This document shows positions 56,807 through 64,000 of a DNA stretch of 64,000 nt, in pieces. Location: positions 434,001-498,000 of the forward strand of contig NZ_PREZ01000002.1 of the NCBI RefSeq assembly GCF_002926065.1. Direction: 5' to 3'. The position numbers and the translations under genes are program-made. Position 1 is the stretch's first letter, and each line of letters starts with the position of its first letter. The DNA is from Jeotgalibacillus proteolyticus. GTDB taxonomy: Bacteria > Bacillota > Bacilli > Bacillales > Jeotgalibacillaceae. The notes beneath the pieces were generated by a model. It was not told where the DNA came from. It did not search any database and worked only from the letters and a program-made list of their open reading frames with translations.

Positions 56807-58198
56807 TTATTGAACAGAAGACGAAGCGCTTATTTTTTCTTTCGCTTTACCGAGCTGTTTCTTCACCTGTGAAAAACCGGTGCCGCCGGCAGATTCTCTT
56901 CGCTTAACCGCTTGAAACGGCTCCAGTATTGTGTAGATATCGTCCTCAATTACATTGGAAGCCTCCTGCAGCGTTCCAAGAGGAAGATCCTTCAAATAAA
57001 TCCCCTGACCAATACATACAAGCACAAGCTTTCCGACAATTTCATGAGCCTCTCTGAACGGTACACCTTTAGCAGCTAAATAATCTGCCAGTTCAGTAGC
57101 ATTTGAAAAATCCTCATTAACTGCTTTATTTAACCGTTCTGTATTAACCTTCATCGTATCAATCATGCCGGCAAATATTTTCAAGGACCCCATCAGGGTA
57201 TGAGCTGTATCAAACATGCCTTCCTTATCTTCCTGCATATCCTTATTGTAGGCAAGAGGAAGCCCTTTTAAAACGGTTAGCAAGGAAAGTAAATGCCCGT
57301 ACACTCTTCCTGTTTTTCCGCGCACAAGCTCTGCCATGTCAGGATTTTTCTTTTGAGGCATGATGCTGCTTCCAGTCGAAAACGCATCAGCAAGCTCAAT
57401 AAACTGAAACTCCTGGCTCGACCAAATAATCATTTCCTCAGAAAATCTTGATAAATGCATGACCGTCATAGAAGCATTTGATAAAAACTCAATAATAAAA
57501 TCACGATCACTCACCGCGTCCATACTATTCTCGTAAATTGCTGAAAAACCAAGCAATTCTGCTGATCGATTCCGGTCAATAGGAAAGGTCGTTCCTGCCA
57601 GTGCACCTGCTCCTAATGGTGATAGATCAATGCGCTTCATAGAGTCCTCAAAGCGCTCGTGATCGCGCTCAAGCATCCAGAAGTAGGCAAGTAAATGATG
57701 CGCAAAAGAAATTGGCTGTGCGCGCTGCAGGTGAGTATATCCAGGAGCTACCGTTTCCACATGCTGTTCTGCTTGTTTAAGAATGGCCTTTTGCACCGAA
57801 CGAATCAGCTGACAAATCTCTTCTACTCTCTTTTTCAAGTAAAGATGCATATCCGTCGCAACCTGGTCATTTCGGCTTCGGCCGGTGTGGAGCTTGCCCC
57901 CGACCTGGCCGATCTGCTGGATTAGAAGATGTTCCAGATTTAAATGGATATCTTCATTTGCAACTGAATAGGTTAATTCATTTTTTTCAGCCTTCTCTTT
58001 CAAAAAAGCAAGACCACCTAAAATCTCCTCAACTTCATCAGAGGCAAGGATGCCGCACTCACCAAGCATCGTGACATGCGCGACAGACCCTTGCAAATCT
58101 TCAAGAACAAGCTGCTGGTCAAAACCGATTGAAGCATTAAATTCGTCTACCCATTCTTCGGGAGATTGTGCGAATCTTCCTCCCCAAAGCTTGCTCAT
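56807..58198 (-). CDS. argH: Argininosuccinate lyase
   Basis: ArgH splits argininosuccinate into arginine and fumarate, the last step of arginine synthesis. The start is ATG 58198 ([16 protein letters not shown]), overlapping the argG stop by four bases (ATGA), giving 463 residues. Fumarase-superfamily motifs include [39 protein letters not shown] and the signature [12 protein letters not shown] with the catalytic Ser. Translational coupling to argG is likely. Confidence 0.96.
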   Translation of the reverse strand: MSKLWGGRFAQSPEEWVDEFNASIGFDQQLVLEDLQGSVAHVTMLGECGILASDEVEEILGGLAFLKEKAEKNELTYSVANEDIHLNLEHLLIQQIGQVGGKLHTGRSRNDQVATDMHLYLKKRVEEICQLIRSVQKAILKQAEQHVETVAPGYTHLQRAQPISFAHHLLAYFWMLERDHERFEDSMKRIDLSPLGAGALAGTTFPIDRNRSAELLGFSAIYENSMDAVSDRDFIIEFLSNASMTVMHLSRFSEEMIIWSSQEFQFIELADAFSTGSSIMPQKKNPDMAELVRGKTGRVYGHLLSLLTVLKGLPLAYNKDMQEDKEGMFDTAHTLMGSLKIFAGMIDTMKVNTERLNKAVNEDFSNATELADYLAAKGVPFREAHEIVGKLVLVCIGQGIYLKDLPLGTLQEASNVIEDDIYTILEPFQAVKRRESAGGTGFSQVKKQLGKAKEKISASSSVQ

Positions 58199-59412
58199 GA
58201 TACAGGCTCGCCTTTTTTGTTTTGCACCTTTGCATGCACTTTTGTCGGTAAGCCCCAAAGCTTAATGAATCCAACCGCCGCACCATGATCAAATTCATCA
58301 TCTGATGTATAAGTAGCAAGCTTTTCATTGTAAAGTGAATTTGGTGATGTTCTGCCTTCTACAATGGCGTGTCCTTTAAATAACTTCACTCTCGCTACTC
58401 CATTTACATACTGCTGAGTTTCTTTCAGGAATGCCTGAAGTGCCGGTGTAAGCGGGGAGAACCATAGGCCTTCATAGATCATTTCAGTGATTTTCTTTTC
58501 GATAACGGGCTTAAAGTGAGCCATTTCCTTAACAAGGGTTAGATCCTCAAGCTCCTTATGAGCTTTCATTAGGGTAATAGCCCCAGGACATTCATACACC
58601 TCTCTGGATTTAATCCCTACAAGTCTGTTTTCAACATGGTCAATTCTTCCGACTCCATGCTTGCCTGCAAGATCGTTCAGCTTTAGGATCATGGCAGATA
58701 AAGACATAGGTTCTCCATTTAATGCAACAGGCACCCCTTTTTCAAATGCAATTTCAATTACATCAGGTGAATTAGGCGATGTTTCAAGGGATGCTGTGAG
58801 ATCATAAGCACCTTCTGGAGGGGCTGCCCAAGGATCTTCAAGAACTCCGCACTCATTACTTCTTCCCCAAAGGTTCTGGTCAATAGAATAAGGGCTGTCT
58901 AAATTGATTGGGATCGGGATATTATGCTTTTTCGCATAGTCGATCTCTTCCTCTCTTGACCATCCCCATTCTCTTACAGGCGCCAGGACTTCAAGCTCCG
59001 GATTGAGTGCCTGAATGGCGACCTCAAATCTTACCTGATCGTTCCCTTTCCCTGTACAGCCGTGCGCCACTGCTGTTGCGCCGCTCTGTTCGGCAACCTC
59101 AACAAGCTTCTTGGCAATTAGCGGACGGGAAAGTGCAGAAACAAGCGGGTACTTTCCTTCATACATTGTGTGCGCCTGAAGGGCTACTAGCGCAAAGTCC
59201 TGTGCAAATTCTTCTCTCGCATCAATTACATAGCTATCAACAGCCCCTACGTTCAGAGCTTTTTCTTTCACAAAATCAAGATCCTTGCCTTCTCCAACAT
59301 CAAGGCAGCAGGCTACAACTGCATAACCCTGATCCTTTAACCATTGGATTGCTACGGAAGTATCTAATCCGCCTGAATAAGCAAGAACGACTTTTTTATT
59401 ATTTTGATTCAT
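58195..59412 (-). CDS. argG: Argininosuccinate synthase
   Basis: ArgG joins citrulline and aspartate using ATP. The 405-residue protein has the PP-loop [18 protein letters not shown], the citrulline/aspartate region [13 protein letters not shown] and the [17 protein letters not shown] element (visible as [14 protein letters not shown]). It begins argG-argH. Its upstream region has a candidate promoter and a palindromic ARG-box-like site for an AhrC/ArgR repressor. Confidence 0.96.
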   Translation of the reverse strand: MNQNNKKVVLAYSGGLDTSVAIQWLKDQGYAVVACCLDVGEGKDLDFVKEKALNVGAVDSYVIDAREEFAQDFALVALQAHTMYEGKYPLVSALSRPLIAKKLVEVAEQSGATAVAHGCTGKGNDQVRFEVAIQALNPELEVLAPVREWGWSREEEIDYAKKHNIPIPINLDSPYSIDQNLWGRSNECGVLEDPWAAPPEGAYDLTASLETSPNSPDVIEIAFEKGVPVALNGEPMSLSAMILKLNDLAGKHGVGRIDHVENRLVGIKSREVYECPGAITLMKAHKELEDLTLVKEMAHFKPVIEKKITEMIYEGLWFSPLTPALQAFLKETQQYVNGVARVKLFKGHAIVEGRTSPNSLYNEKLATYTSDDEFDHGAAVGFIKLWGLPTKVHAKVQNKKGEPVS

Positions 59413-59444
59413 ATTAATCGACCTCTTTCGTATTTTTATTTATT

Positions 59445-59506
59445 AGAATGTATATTTATTCTTTATAGGATGTGTACATACTAACAGGTACATTTAGAAC
59501 TTACAA
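59445..59506 (-). promoter_or_regulatory. argGH promoter and candidate ARG box
   Basis: TTGTAA (59501-59506) and TAGTAT (59478-59483) are 17 bp apart on the minus strand. Just downstream, AGAATGTATATTTATTCT (59445-59462) is palindromic at 14 of 18 positions and resembles the AhrC/ArgR ARG box. It would cover roughly +10 to +27, a position suited to repression by arginine. Confidence 0.5.
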
Positions 59507-59554
59507 GAGAAAAAATCAAAAAAAATAAAGTTTTAATTTTCTGAATAAGGAATA

Positions 59555-59586
59555 TAAAAAAACTGCCCTCATTTTTTGAAGGCAGT
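59555..59586 (-). terminator. Terminator of the EcsC-family gene
   Basis: Minus-strand arms CTGCCTTC/GAGGGCAG (one mismatch) are followed by T7, three bases after the stop. Confidence 0.82.
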
Positions 59587-59589
59587 GGT

Positions 59590-60426
59590 TCAATGGGTTT
59601 TTTTATCCATTAAAAATCGATACTGGTAGAATTTTTCGGCAAAATCCGTAATCCGTCTAGTCAGCTGATAATTCGAAAGAGCACCGATAGACATTGAAAC
59701 GACAGGAAGATTTGAAATTTTTTTCTTCCGGAAAAGACTGATAGCTGTTGATTTGAAAAGCTGCTTCATCGGTCCCTCCAGCCATTTCTCGTTTGTAAGT
59801 TCATCGTCTCCTGTAAAAAAATAACTTAAATCATACGTTTCCAATGAGCTGACGAGCTCATCCCAGGCCTCTGCCTGATAGCGGATTGGCAGTGTGGCAG
59901 CATGAAATAATTTAAGTGAGAGCGTCATTTCATAGGGAGTCTGAACGTCTCGCCCGTAAGCGGATGCAATAAACTGTATTGCTCTAATATTGAGAATTGT
60001 GATCGCAAGTAGATCTGTGCCAAATGCTACGATACCGCCAGTACCTGCAACTCCGCCCTGTAAAAACGAGTAGATCTTATGCCTCCCGCTTTGCTGAACT
60101 GCCATATAGTGCAGCTGGTCAATCCTAAGCTGCTTTAAATCAGTTACATGCGTAACCCTTTCATCAAAAGCCTGTGCTGTAGCCATCAGTCTTTCAATCG
60201 TATCCTTATGAAGATGCGTCCCCTGAATAATGCTGTGAAGATGAAAAAGTCCGGAGTCAAGCTTTGTGAAAACTTCTTCTTTCAGGCTTTCCGGCAGACT
60301 CGCAAATGAAGCATCAAGCCACCTTGAAAAGGTATGTGATAGATCATGCCCTCTATATGCCCCTAAATCATTTCGCCAATTTGAGATACCCTCAAACACT
60401 TCCTGTTCCCGCACTGTCCAGCTCAT
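59590..60426 (-). CDS. EcsC family protein
   Basis: The 278-residue protein matches the EcsC family: a glycine-rich hydrophobic segment LQGGVAGTGGIVAFGTDLLAITILNIRAIQ (about 122-150, cited here only in part as GGVAGTGGIVAFGTD) and a C-terminal basic helix region. EcsC is the third member of the Ecs ABC transporter locus, but no ecsA or ecsB is adjacent here. Function is undefined. It is a single gene between argG and ackA. Confidence 0.8.
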   Translation of the reverse strand: MSWTVREQEVFEGISNWRNDLGAYRGHDLSHTFSRWLDASFASLPESLKEEVFTKLDSGLFHLHSIIQGTHLHKDTIERLMATAQAFDERVTHVTDLKQLRIDQLHYMAVQQSGRHKIYSFLQGGVAGTGGIVAFGTDLLAITILNIRAIQFIASAYGRDVQTPYEMTLSLKLFHAATLPIRYQAEAWDELVSSLETYDLSYFFTGDDELTNEKWLEGPMKQLFKSTAISLFRKKKISNLPVVSMSIGALSNYQLTRRITDFAEKFYQYRFLMDKKTH

Positions 60427-60606
60427 GCCCGCTCACCTCTTTTTCACTAGTATAGCACCGTCTGGCAATTTCTATAACGTCAGGAAAAAAAGGGTTATTT
60501 TAATAATATGGTCCATAATGAAGGATATTCAGCATATTTTGCAAGTTGCAATTTTTCTGCCGGCTATATGACCGGTTTTTGCCAAAGCACTCCCTGATTT
60601 ATATAA

Positions 60607-60651
60607 AAAAACAGCCCTCTTCAGGCGTATGAACGCGTATAGAAGAAGACT
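60607..60651 (-). terminator. Probable terminator of ackA
   Basis: Minus-strand CAGTCTTCTTC and GAAGAGGGCTG pair imperfectly around a long loop and are followed by T7, about 40 bases after the ackA stop. Confidence 0.65.
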
Positions 60652-60692
60652 GTCTAGACTGTCTTATTTGCTTATTAATTTAATGGCTAAGG

Positions 60693-61877
60693 TCAGCTTA
60701 AACGGATTACATCCCGTGCAATCATAACCTCTTCGTCTGTTGGAATGACAACGACTTTTACTGGTGAATGAGGATAGTTAATAAACGCTTCCTCTCCACG
60801 AGTTTTGTTAAGAGCCGGATCCCAGTATACACCCATAAACTCAAGACCTTTAAGTACTTCAGCACGGATGGTATCACTATTTTCACCAATACCTGCTGTG
60901 AAAATAATAGCATCTACCCCGTTCATGCGTGCAGCATAAGAGCCGATGTACTTATGAATCCGGTTAGAAAACACATCAAGTGCAAGGCGGGCACGTTCAT
61001 TACCTTCTGAGGATTGCAATTCGATATCCCGTAAATCACTTGAGAAGCCGGAAACCCCAAGCATTCCGGACTGTTTATTTAAAACGTCAAGCACACCTTC
61101 TGCTGTTTTATCCGTTTTTTCCATAATGAAAGGAATAAGAGCAGGGTCAATATTACCGCTTCTCGTTCCCATTGTTACACCAGCTAGCGGAGTGAAGCCC
61201 ATTGAAGTATCAATTGAGCGTCCGCCTTCAATCGCAGCAATACTTGCTCCATTGCCCAGGTGACATGAAATAAGGCGAAGCTGTTCTAATGGACGGCCAA
61301 GCATTTCTGCTGCCCGCTGCGAGACGTACTTATGAGAAGTGCCATGGAAACCGTACTTACGAATGCCGTACTCTTTATAATACTGATACGGCAAACTGTA
61401 TAAAAATGAGCTTTCAGGCATCGTTTGATGGAAGGCAGTGTCAAATACAGCTACCGCAGTCACGTCAGGCAGAACATTTTGGAAAGCCCGGATACCTGTG
61501 ATGTTTGCAGGGTTATGGAGCGGCGCAAGATCTGACAGCTCTTCAAATTTTGCAATGTTCTCTTCTGTGATAACGACTGAATCATTGAAGATCTCTCCCC
61601 CATGCACGACACGGTGGCCTACCCCATTGATTTCGTTAAGAGATTTAATAATGCCTGTTGAAGTAAGCTTATCAAGCAGAAGCTTTACCGCTACCTCGTG
61701 ATCAGGAATAGTAAGAATATCCTTTTGTTTCTCTCCATCCACTGTGATGGTAAAAACGGAGTCGTTTAATCCAATTCGTTCAATAATACCTTTTGTAATT
61801 ACTGTTTCTTCCGGCATGTCAAAAAGCTGAAACTTTAGTGACGAGCTTCCTGCATTAATTGCAATGACTTTAGTCAT
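60693..61877 (-). CDS. ackA: Acetate kinase
   Basis: AckA makes ATP and acetate from acetyl phosphate in overflow metabolism. The 394-residue ASKHA enzyme begins with the phosphate motif [18 protein letters not shown] and has GHRVVHGG, the catalytic region [11 protein letters not shown] (Asp), [13 protein letters not shown] and [10 protein letters not shown] near the C-terminus. AAAAGGAG is the ribosome site. A perfect cre box upstream points to CcpA activation, as in B. subtilis. Confidence 0.97.
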   Translation of the reverse strand: MTKVIAINAGSSSLKFQLFDMPEETVITKGIIERIGLNDSVFTITVDGEKQKDILTIPDHEVAVKLLLDKLTSTGIIKSLNEINGVGHRVVHGGEIFNDSVVITEENIAKFEELSDLAPLHNPANITGIRAFQNVLPDVTAVAVFDTAFHQTMPESSFLYSLPYQYYKEYGIRKYGFHGTSHKYVSQRAAEMLGRPLEQLRLISCHLGNGASIAAIEGGRSIDTSMGFTPLAGVTMGTRSGNIDPALIPFIMEKTDKTAEGVLDVLNKQSGMLGVSGFSSDLRDIELQSSEGNERARLALDVFSNRIHKYIGSYAARMNGVDAIIFTAGIGENSDTIRAEVLKGLEFMGVYWDPALNKTRGEEAFINYPHSPVKVVVIPTDEEVMIARDVIRLS

Positions 61878-61971
61878 GTGGGGAATTCGCTCCTTTTAAC
61901 TTAATTAATAGTATATGGTAAATGGTTTGCCATAAAATTTGAATAATATTTATATCCTTATTTATTTAATC

Positions 61972-62020
61972 ATTGTATCTCTGTTACTTCAAGGGAAAGG
62001 TCGCTGTGACAACGTTTACA
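61972..62020 (-). promoter_or_regulatory. cre box and promoter of ackA
   Basis: TGTAAACGTTGTCA (minus strand of 62007-62020) matches the cre consensus TGWAANCGNTNWCA at every defined position. A -10 TACAAT lies at 61972-61977, with only a poor -35 (CCTTTC-like). The box is centred about 48 bp before the expected start point, a position for activation; CcpA activates ackA in B. subtilis. Confidence 0.75.
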
Positions 62021-62040
62021 AGCAGAAGTGTTTATTTTCA

Positions 62041-62077
62041 GAAAAAGCGCGCACCGGAATGGGGTGCACGCTTTTAT
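62041..62077 (-). terminator. Terminator of ytxK
   Basis: Minus-strand arms GCGTGCACC/GGTGCGCGC (one wobble) are followed by T5, about 70 bases after the ytxK stop. Confidence 0.85.
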
Positions 62078-62149
62078 TTTTAGAAGAAAATATTTGCTAT
62101 TCATTTTAGTGTTCCCTGGAGAAAAACTCTCTAATCCTAAATAAGCAAT

Positions 62150-63136
62150 TTATCTTTTATTTTCATCCATCCAGAGCTGAATTTTGTTCATCATTGTCTG
62201 TACTGCCTGTGCATTGCTAAGCTTTGGCATCTCAGCCAGCAGCACCTGATTGGGTGGATTTACACCCTCTTTTTGCTTCTGAAGAATTAAAATGCTTTTC
62301 GCTGACTTTTCATTTTTAAAAAGTGAAGCAGGAAGCGTGATCAGCCCCTGCATATGAGCATGCTTTTGCAGGTATTCATGCAGCTGCGCGGCATATGGAG
62401 ACTCAAACAAACCATTAGGCACGAGAAAGAATAAATAACCGCCTTCTTTAACATGCTGTACACTTTGCTCAATAAACAAATGATGGGCATAAGAGTGACC
62501 TTCCTTAGCCATTAGCTCATAATCGGCTGCGCGTTCATCATTCGGGTAATAGCCAACCGGCAAATCACTGACAACTGCATCCACAGGATCAATAAATAAA
62601 GGCTCAAGTGAATCCTGATTGTATAAATGCAGCGGCTGTTCTGTTAAATTAGCCCCTGCATACGCAAGGCGCACTAATACTTCATCTATCTCAACACCAT
62701 GCGTTACCGCTGCCTTACCATTTAACTGGTTCATAATAGCAAGCACCAGATTGCCTGTTCCCAGCGCCGGATCAAGCAGGGTTAATTCTTTTTCGTTCCC
62801 CGTAAACTTGTCCAGTAAAAAACCGATAACCATCGCAATTGAATCGGGTGTCATTTGGTGGTTCGGCTGAATGTGCTCCTTCATTCCCTTCAAAATTGCA
62901 AGCTGGAAGGCTTTTCTCACATCTTCCTTTTCAAAGCCTTCAAGCGGGTGTTTTTCGTAGGCATTATAGAGCCTTCTCTTTAAAACGTCATCGACTGTTT
63001 CAGGGATTTCTCTGCTGAACCAGTATTCACCACTTTGGGCTAAAGCCTCTAAAAAAGATGTCGCCTGGGCGTCCTGTAATGCGGCTGACGTGTCGTTTAA
63101 CATCGTAAAAATCGTCTCAACCGGAGAATGATTCAT
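62150..63136 (-). CDS. ytxK: Class I SAM-dependent methyltransferase YtxK
   Basis: The start is ATG 63136 (MNHSPVETIFTMLND), eight bases after AGGAGGAG, giving 328 residues (329 in B. subtilis YtxK). The fold is that of N6-adenine methyltransferases, with an N-terminal helical part and a Rossmann domain carrying LLDPALGTGNLVLAIMNQ (SAM site). The catalytic motif expected as NPPY reads DLPVGYYP, so it may not be a DNA methylase. There is no restriction gene nearby. Position upstream of ackA matches the conserved Bacillaceae order. Confidence 0.88.
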   Translation of the reverse strand: MNHSPVETIFTMLNDTSAALQDAQATSFLEALAQSGEYWFSREIPETVDDVLKRRLYNAYEKHPLEGFEKEDVRKAFQLAILKGMKEHIQPNHQMTPDSIAMVIGFLLDKFTGNEKELTLLDPALGTGNLVLAIMNQLNGKAAVTHGVEIDEVLVRLAYAGANLTEQPLHLYNQDSLEPLFIDPVDAVVSDLPVGYYPNDERAADYELMAKEGHSYAHHLFIEQSVQHVKEGGYLFFLVPNGLFESPYAAQLHEYLQKHAHMQGLITLPASLFKNEKSAKSILILQKQKEGVNPPNQVLLAEMPKLSNAQAVQTMMNKIQLWMDENKR

Positions 63137-63306
63137 TCCGTATACTCCTCCTGTCCTTAATCTCAACACCCCATTTTACCCGCTTTCCTGAAAAAAAGAA
63201 AGAAAAGGCTCATAAGATGATTTATTGGCCCCTCTCATTATCTGACCATGGTATAAGTATTCACTCATAACATATTTTTTTCGAAGCAGTTTATAAGTTA
63301 CCTTAG

Positions 63307-63429
63307 ATTGATTGAAGCGGAAGGGGCTGACTCCTGCGGGAAGAAGCGGGAAGGCTGAGATCCACTTGCGTTAGCAAGTTAGCTCAGCTCCCGCCCCGCG
63401 GAAAGCATGCCCCTGCAGTGGAAATCAAT
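63307..63429. repeat. Palindromic intergenic repeat element (Bacillales-type)
   Basis: About 123 bp between tpx and ytxK is built of nested inverted repeats. The ends share ATTGATT and GGGGC in inverse orientation. Inside, TCCTGCGGG faces CCCGCGGA, then GCGGGAAGGCTGAG faces CTCAGCTCCCGC, and the tip is a perfect ACTTGC/GCAAGT hairpin with a GTTA loop. It is GC-richer than its surroundings. I recall similar elements (GCGGGA...GCGGAAAGC...GTGGAAATCAA) scattered between genes in many Bacillales genomes. Only one copy is in this window. Confidence 0.75.
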
Positions 63430-63506
63430 ACGCCACATTAAGAGGCATTCACTCAACCTAACTTCAATTTAAAAAAGTAAATAAAGATACTCGTGAGTGA
63501 TCAAAT

Positions 63507-63542
63507 CAAAAAACCCGGCTAAGCATAATGCTTAAACCGGGA
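63507..63542 (-). terminator. Terminator of tpx
   Basis: Minus-strand arms CCCGGTTTAAGCAT/ATGCTTAGCCGGG (one mismatch) are followed by T6, five bases after the tpx stop. Confidence 0.9.
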
Positions 63543-63547
63543 ATACT

Positions 63548-64000
63548 TTATTTTGCTGACTTAGCTGCATCGACTGCAGCTGCGTAGTCTGGATGATTTG
63601 TTGCTTCTTTTACATACTCTACATAGGTTACAGTATCGCTTGAATCAACAACGAACACGGCGCGTGCAAGAAGTCTCAGCTCTTCAATCGCTACACCATA
63701 CGCTTTTCCAAAGGAAAGATCGCGGTGGTCGGAAACCGTTTGAACATTTTCGATTCCGTTGTCCCCGCACCAGCGGCGCTGAGCAAATGGAAGATCAACC
63801 GAAACCGTCAAGATCTTCGTATTTCCAAGTTCTGCTGCTTCTTCGTTAAAACGGCGTGTCTGTGCGTCACAAACGCCTGTGTCGAGGGAAGGAACGACAC
63901 TGATAATTCTTACCTGCCCTTTAGAATCCTGTAATGAAACAGGAGACAGATCATTTGCCAGTACAGTAAAGTCAGGTGCCTTGTCTCCAACTTTCACTTC
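63548..64000 (-). CDS. tpx: Thiol peroxidase, C-terminal 150 residues (cut by window edge)
   Basis: Tpx reduces hydroperoxides with thioredoxin. The visible part begins at about residue 17 (EVKVGDKAPDFTVLAND) and runs to the stop. The peroxidatic Cys is in PSLDTGVCDAQTRRF and the resolving Cys in RRWCGDNGIENV. The end KEATNHPDYAAAVDAAKSAK is standard. The first 15 or so residues and the promoter lie to the right of the window. Confidence 0.95.
   Translation of the reverse strand, partial: EVKVGDKAPDFTVLANDLSPVSLQDSKGQVRIISVVPSLDTGVCDAQTRRFNEEAAELGNTKILTVSVDLPFAQRRWCGDNGIENVQTVSDHRDLSFGKAYGVAIEELRLLARAVFVVDSSDTVTYVEYVKEATNHPDYAAAVDAAKSAK

Noticed and set aside
59590-60426. An Ecs ABC transporter locus
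   Set aside because: Only an EcsC-family gene is present; no ATPase or permease gene (ecsA, ecsB) is adjacent.
62150-63136. Possible restriction-modification system based on the methylase-like fold
   Set aside because: No endonuclease or specificity gene is near and the catalytic motif is altered; the gene is YtxK in its usual place.

Overview
The window is a stretch of core chromosome from a low-to-mid GC, Gram-positive, endospore-forming member of the Bacillaceae/Planococcaceae group. The evidence is a gene order matching the Bacillus subtilis mutS2-to-tpx segment (mutS2, polX, cvpA-like, zapA, rnhC, pheTS, sspI, rplT/rpmI/infC, thrS, dnaIB, nrdR, speD, gapB, coaE, mutM, polA, phoRP, mdh-icd-citZ, ytvI, pyk, pfkA, accAD, ytsJ, dnaE, nrnA, argHG, ackA, ytxK, tpx). 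Spore-associated genes (sspI, a ytvI homologue), two tRNA-responsive T-box leaders, an AUU start in infC and GGAGG-type ribosome sites throughout agree with this. I cannot name the genus.

Region by region. 1-9.8 kb holds mutS2 (cut by the left edge), polX, cvpA/zapA, the divergent rnhC, then pheST under a Phe T-box and an rRNA methyltransferase. 9.9-14.1 kb holds sspI, a small export membrane protein, an M42 peptidase, a dUTPase, a DUF1294 protein and the infC-rpmI-rplT translation operon with its L20-type leader. 14.2-20 kb holds a lipoprotein, thrS with a Thr T-box, the primosome loaders dnaB-dnaI and nrdR. 20-24.2 kb is the least conserved part: an unrecognised protein, speD with a long structured leader, a 27-residue membrane peptide, a divergent XRE-cupin regulator/efflux transporter pair, and gapB with CcpN-like boxes. 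24.3-31.5 kb holds polA-mutM-coaE and phoPR. 31.7-36 kb holds a MaoC-fold protein and citZ-icd-mdh. 36-45 kb holds two membrane proteins, fxsA, pfkA-pyk, and a malic enzyme/FadR-type regulator/accDA cluster. 45-54.6 kb holds dnaE, nrnA, ytpI, ytoI, ytkL, an Xaa-Pro peptidase and alanine dehydrogenase. 54.8-64 kb holds a cytosine-permease-type transporter, a universal stress protein, argGH, an EcsC-family protein, ackA, ytxK, an intergenic palindromic repeat and tpx (cut by the right edge).

Functionally the window is dominated by central carbon metabolism (glycolysis, gluconeogenesis, TCA entry, malonyl-CoA, overflow acetate), DNA replication and repair, and translation. Control signals fit that content: a perfect cre box upstream of ackA, cre-like boxes around the citZ promoter, CcpN-like boxes at gapB, a candidate ARG box at argG, and T-boxes on both aminoacyl-tRNA synthetase units.

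I found no CRISPR array, prophage, insertion sequence, restriction or defence island, secondary-metabolite cluster, tRNA or rRNA gene. The best leads for something undescribed are regulatory: the speD leader with a sequence able to mask its own ribosome site, the two strong inverted repeats between ald and the permease gene, and two unannotated small proteins. None amounts to a new system on sequence alone.
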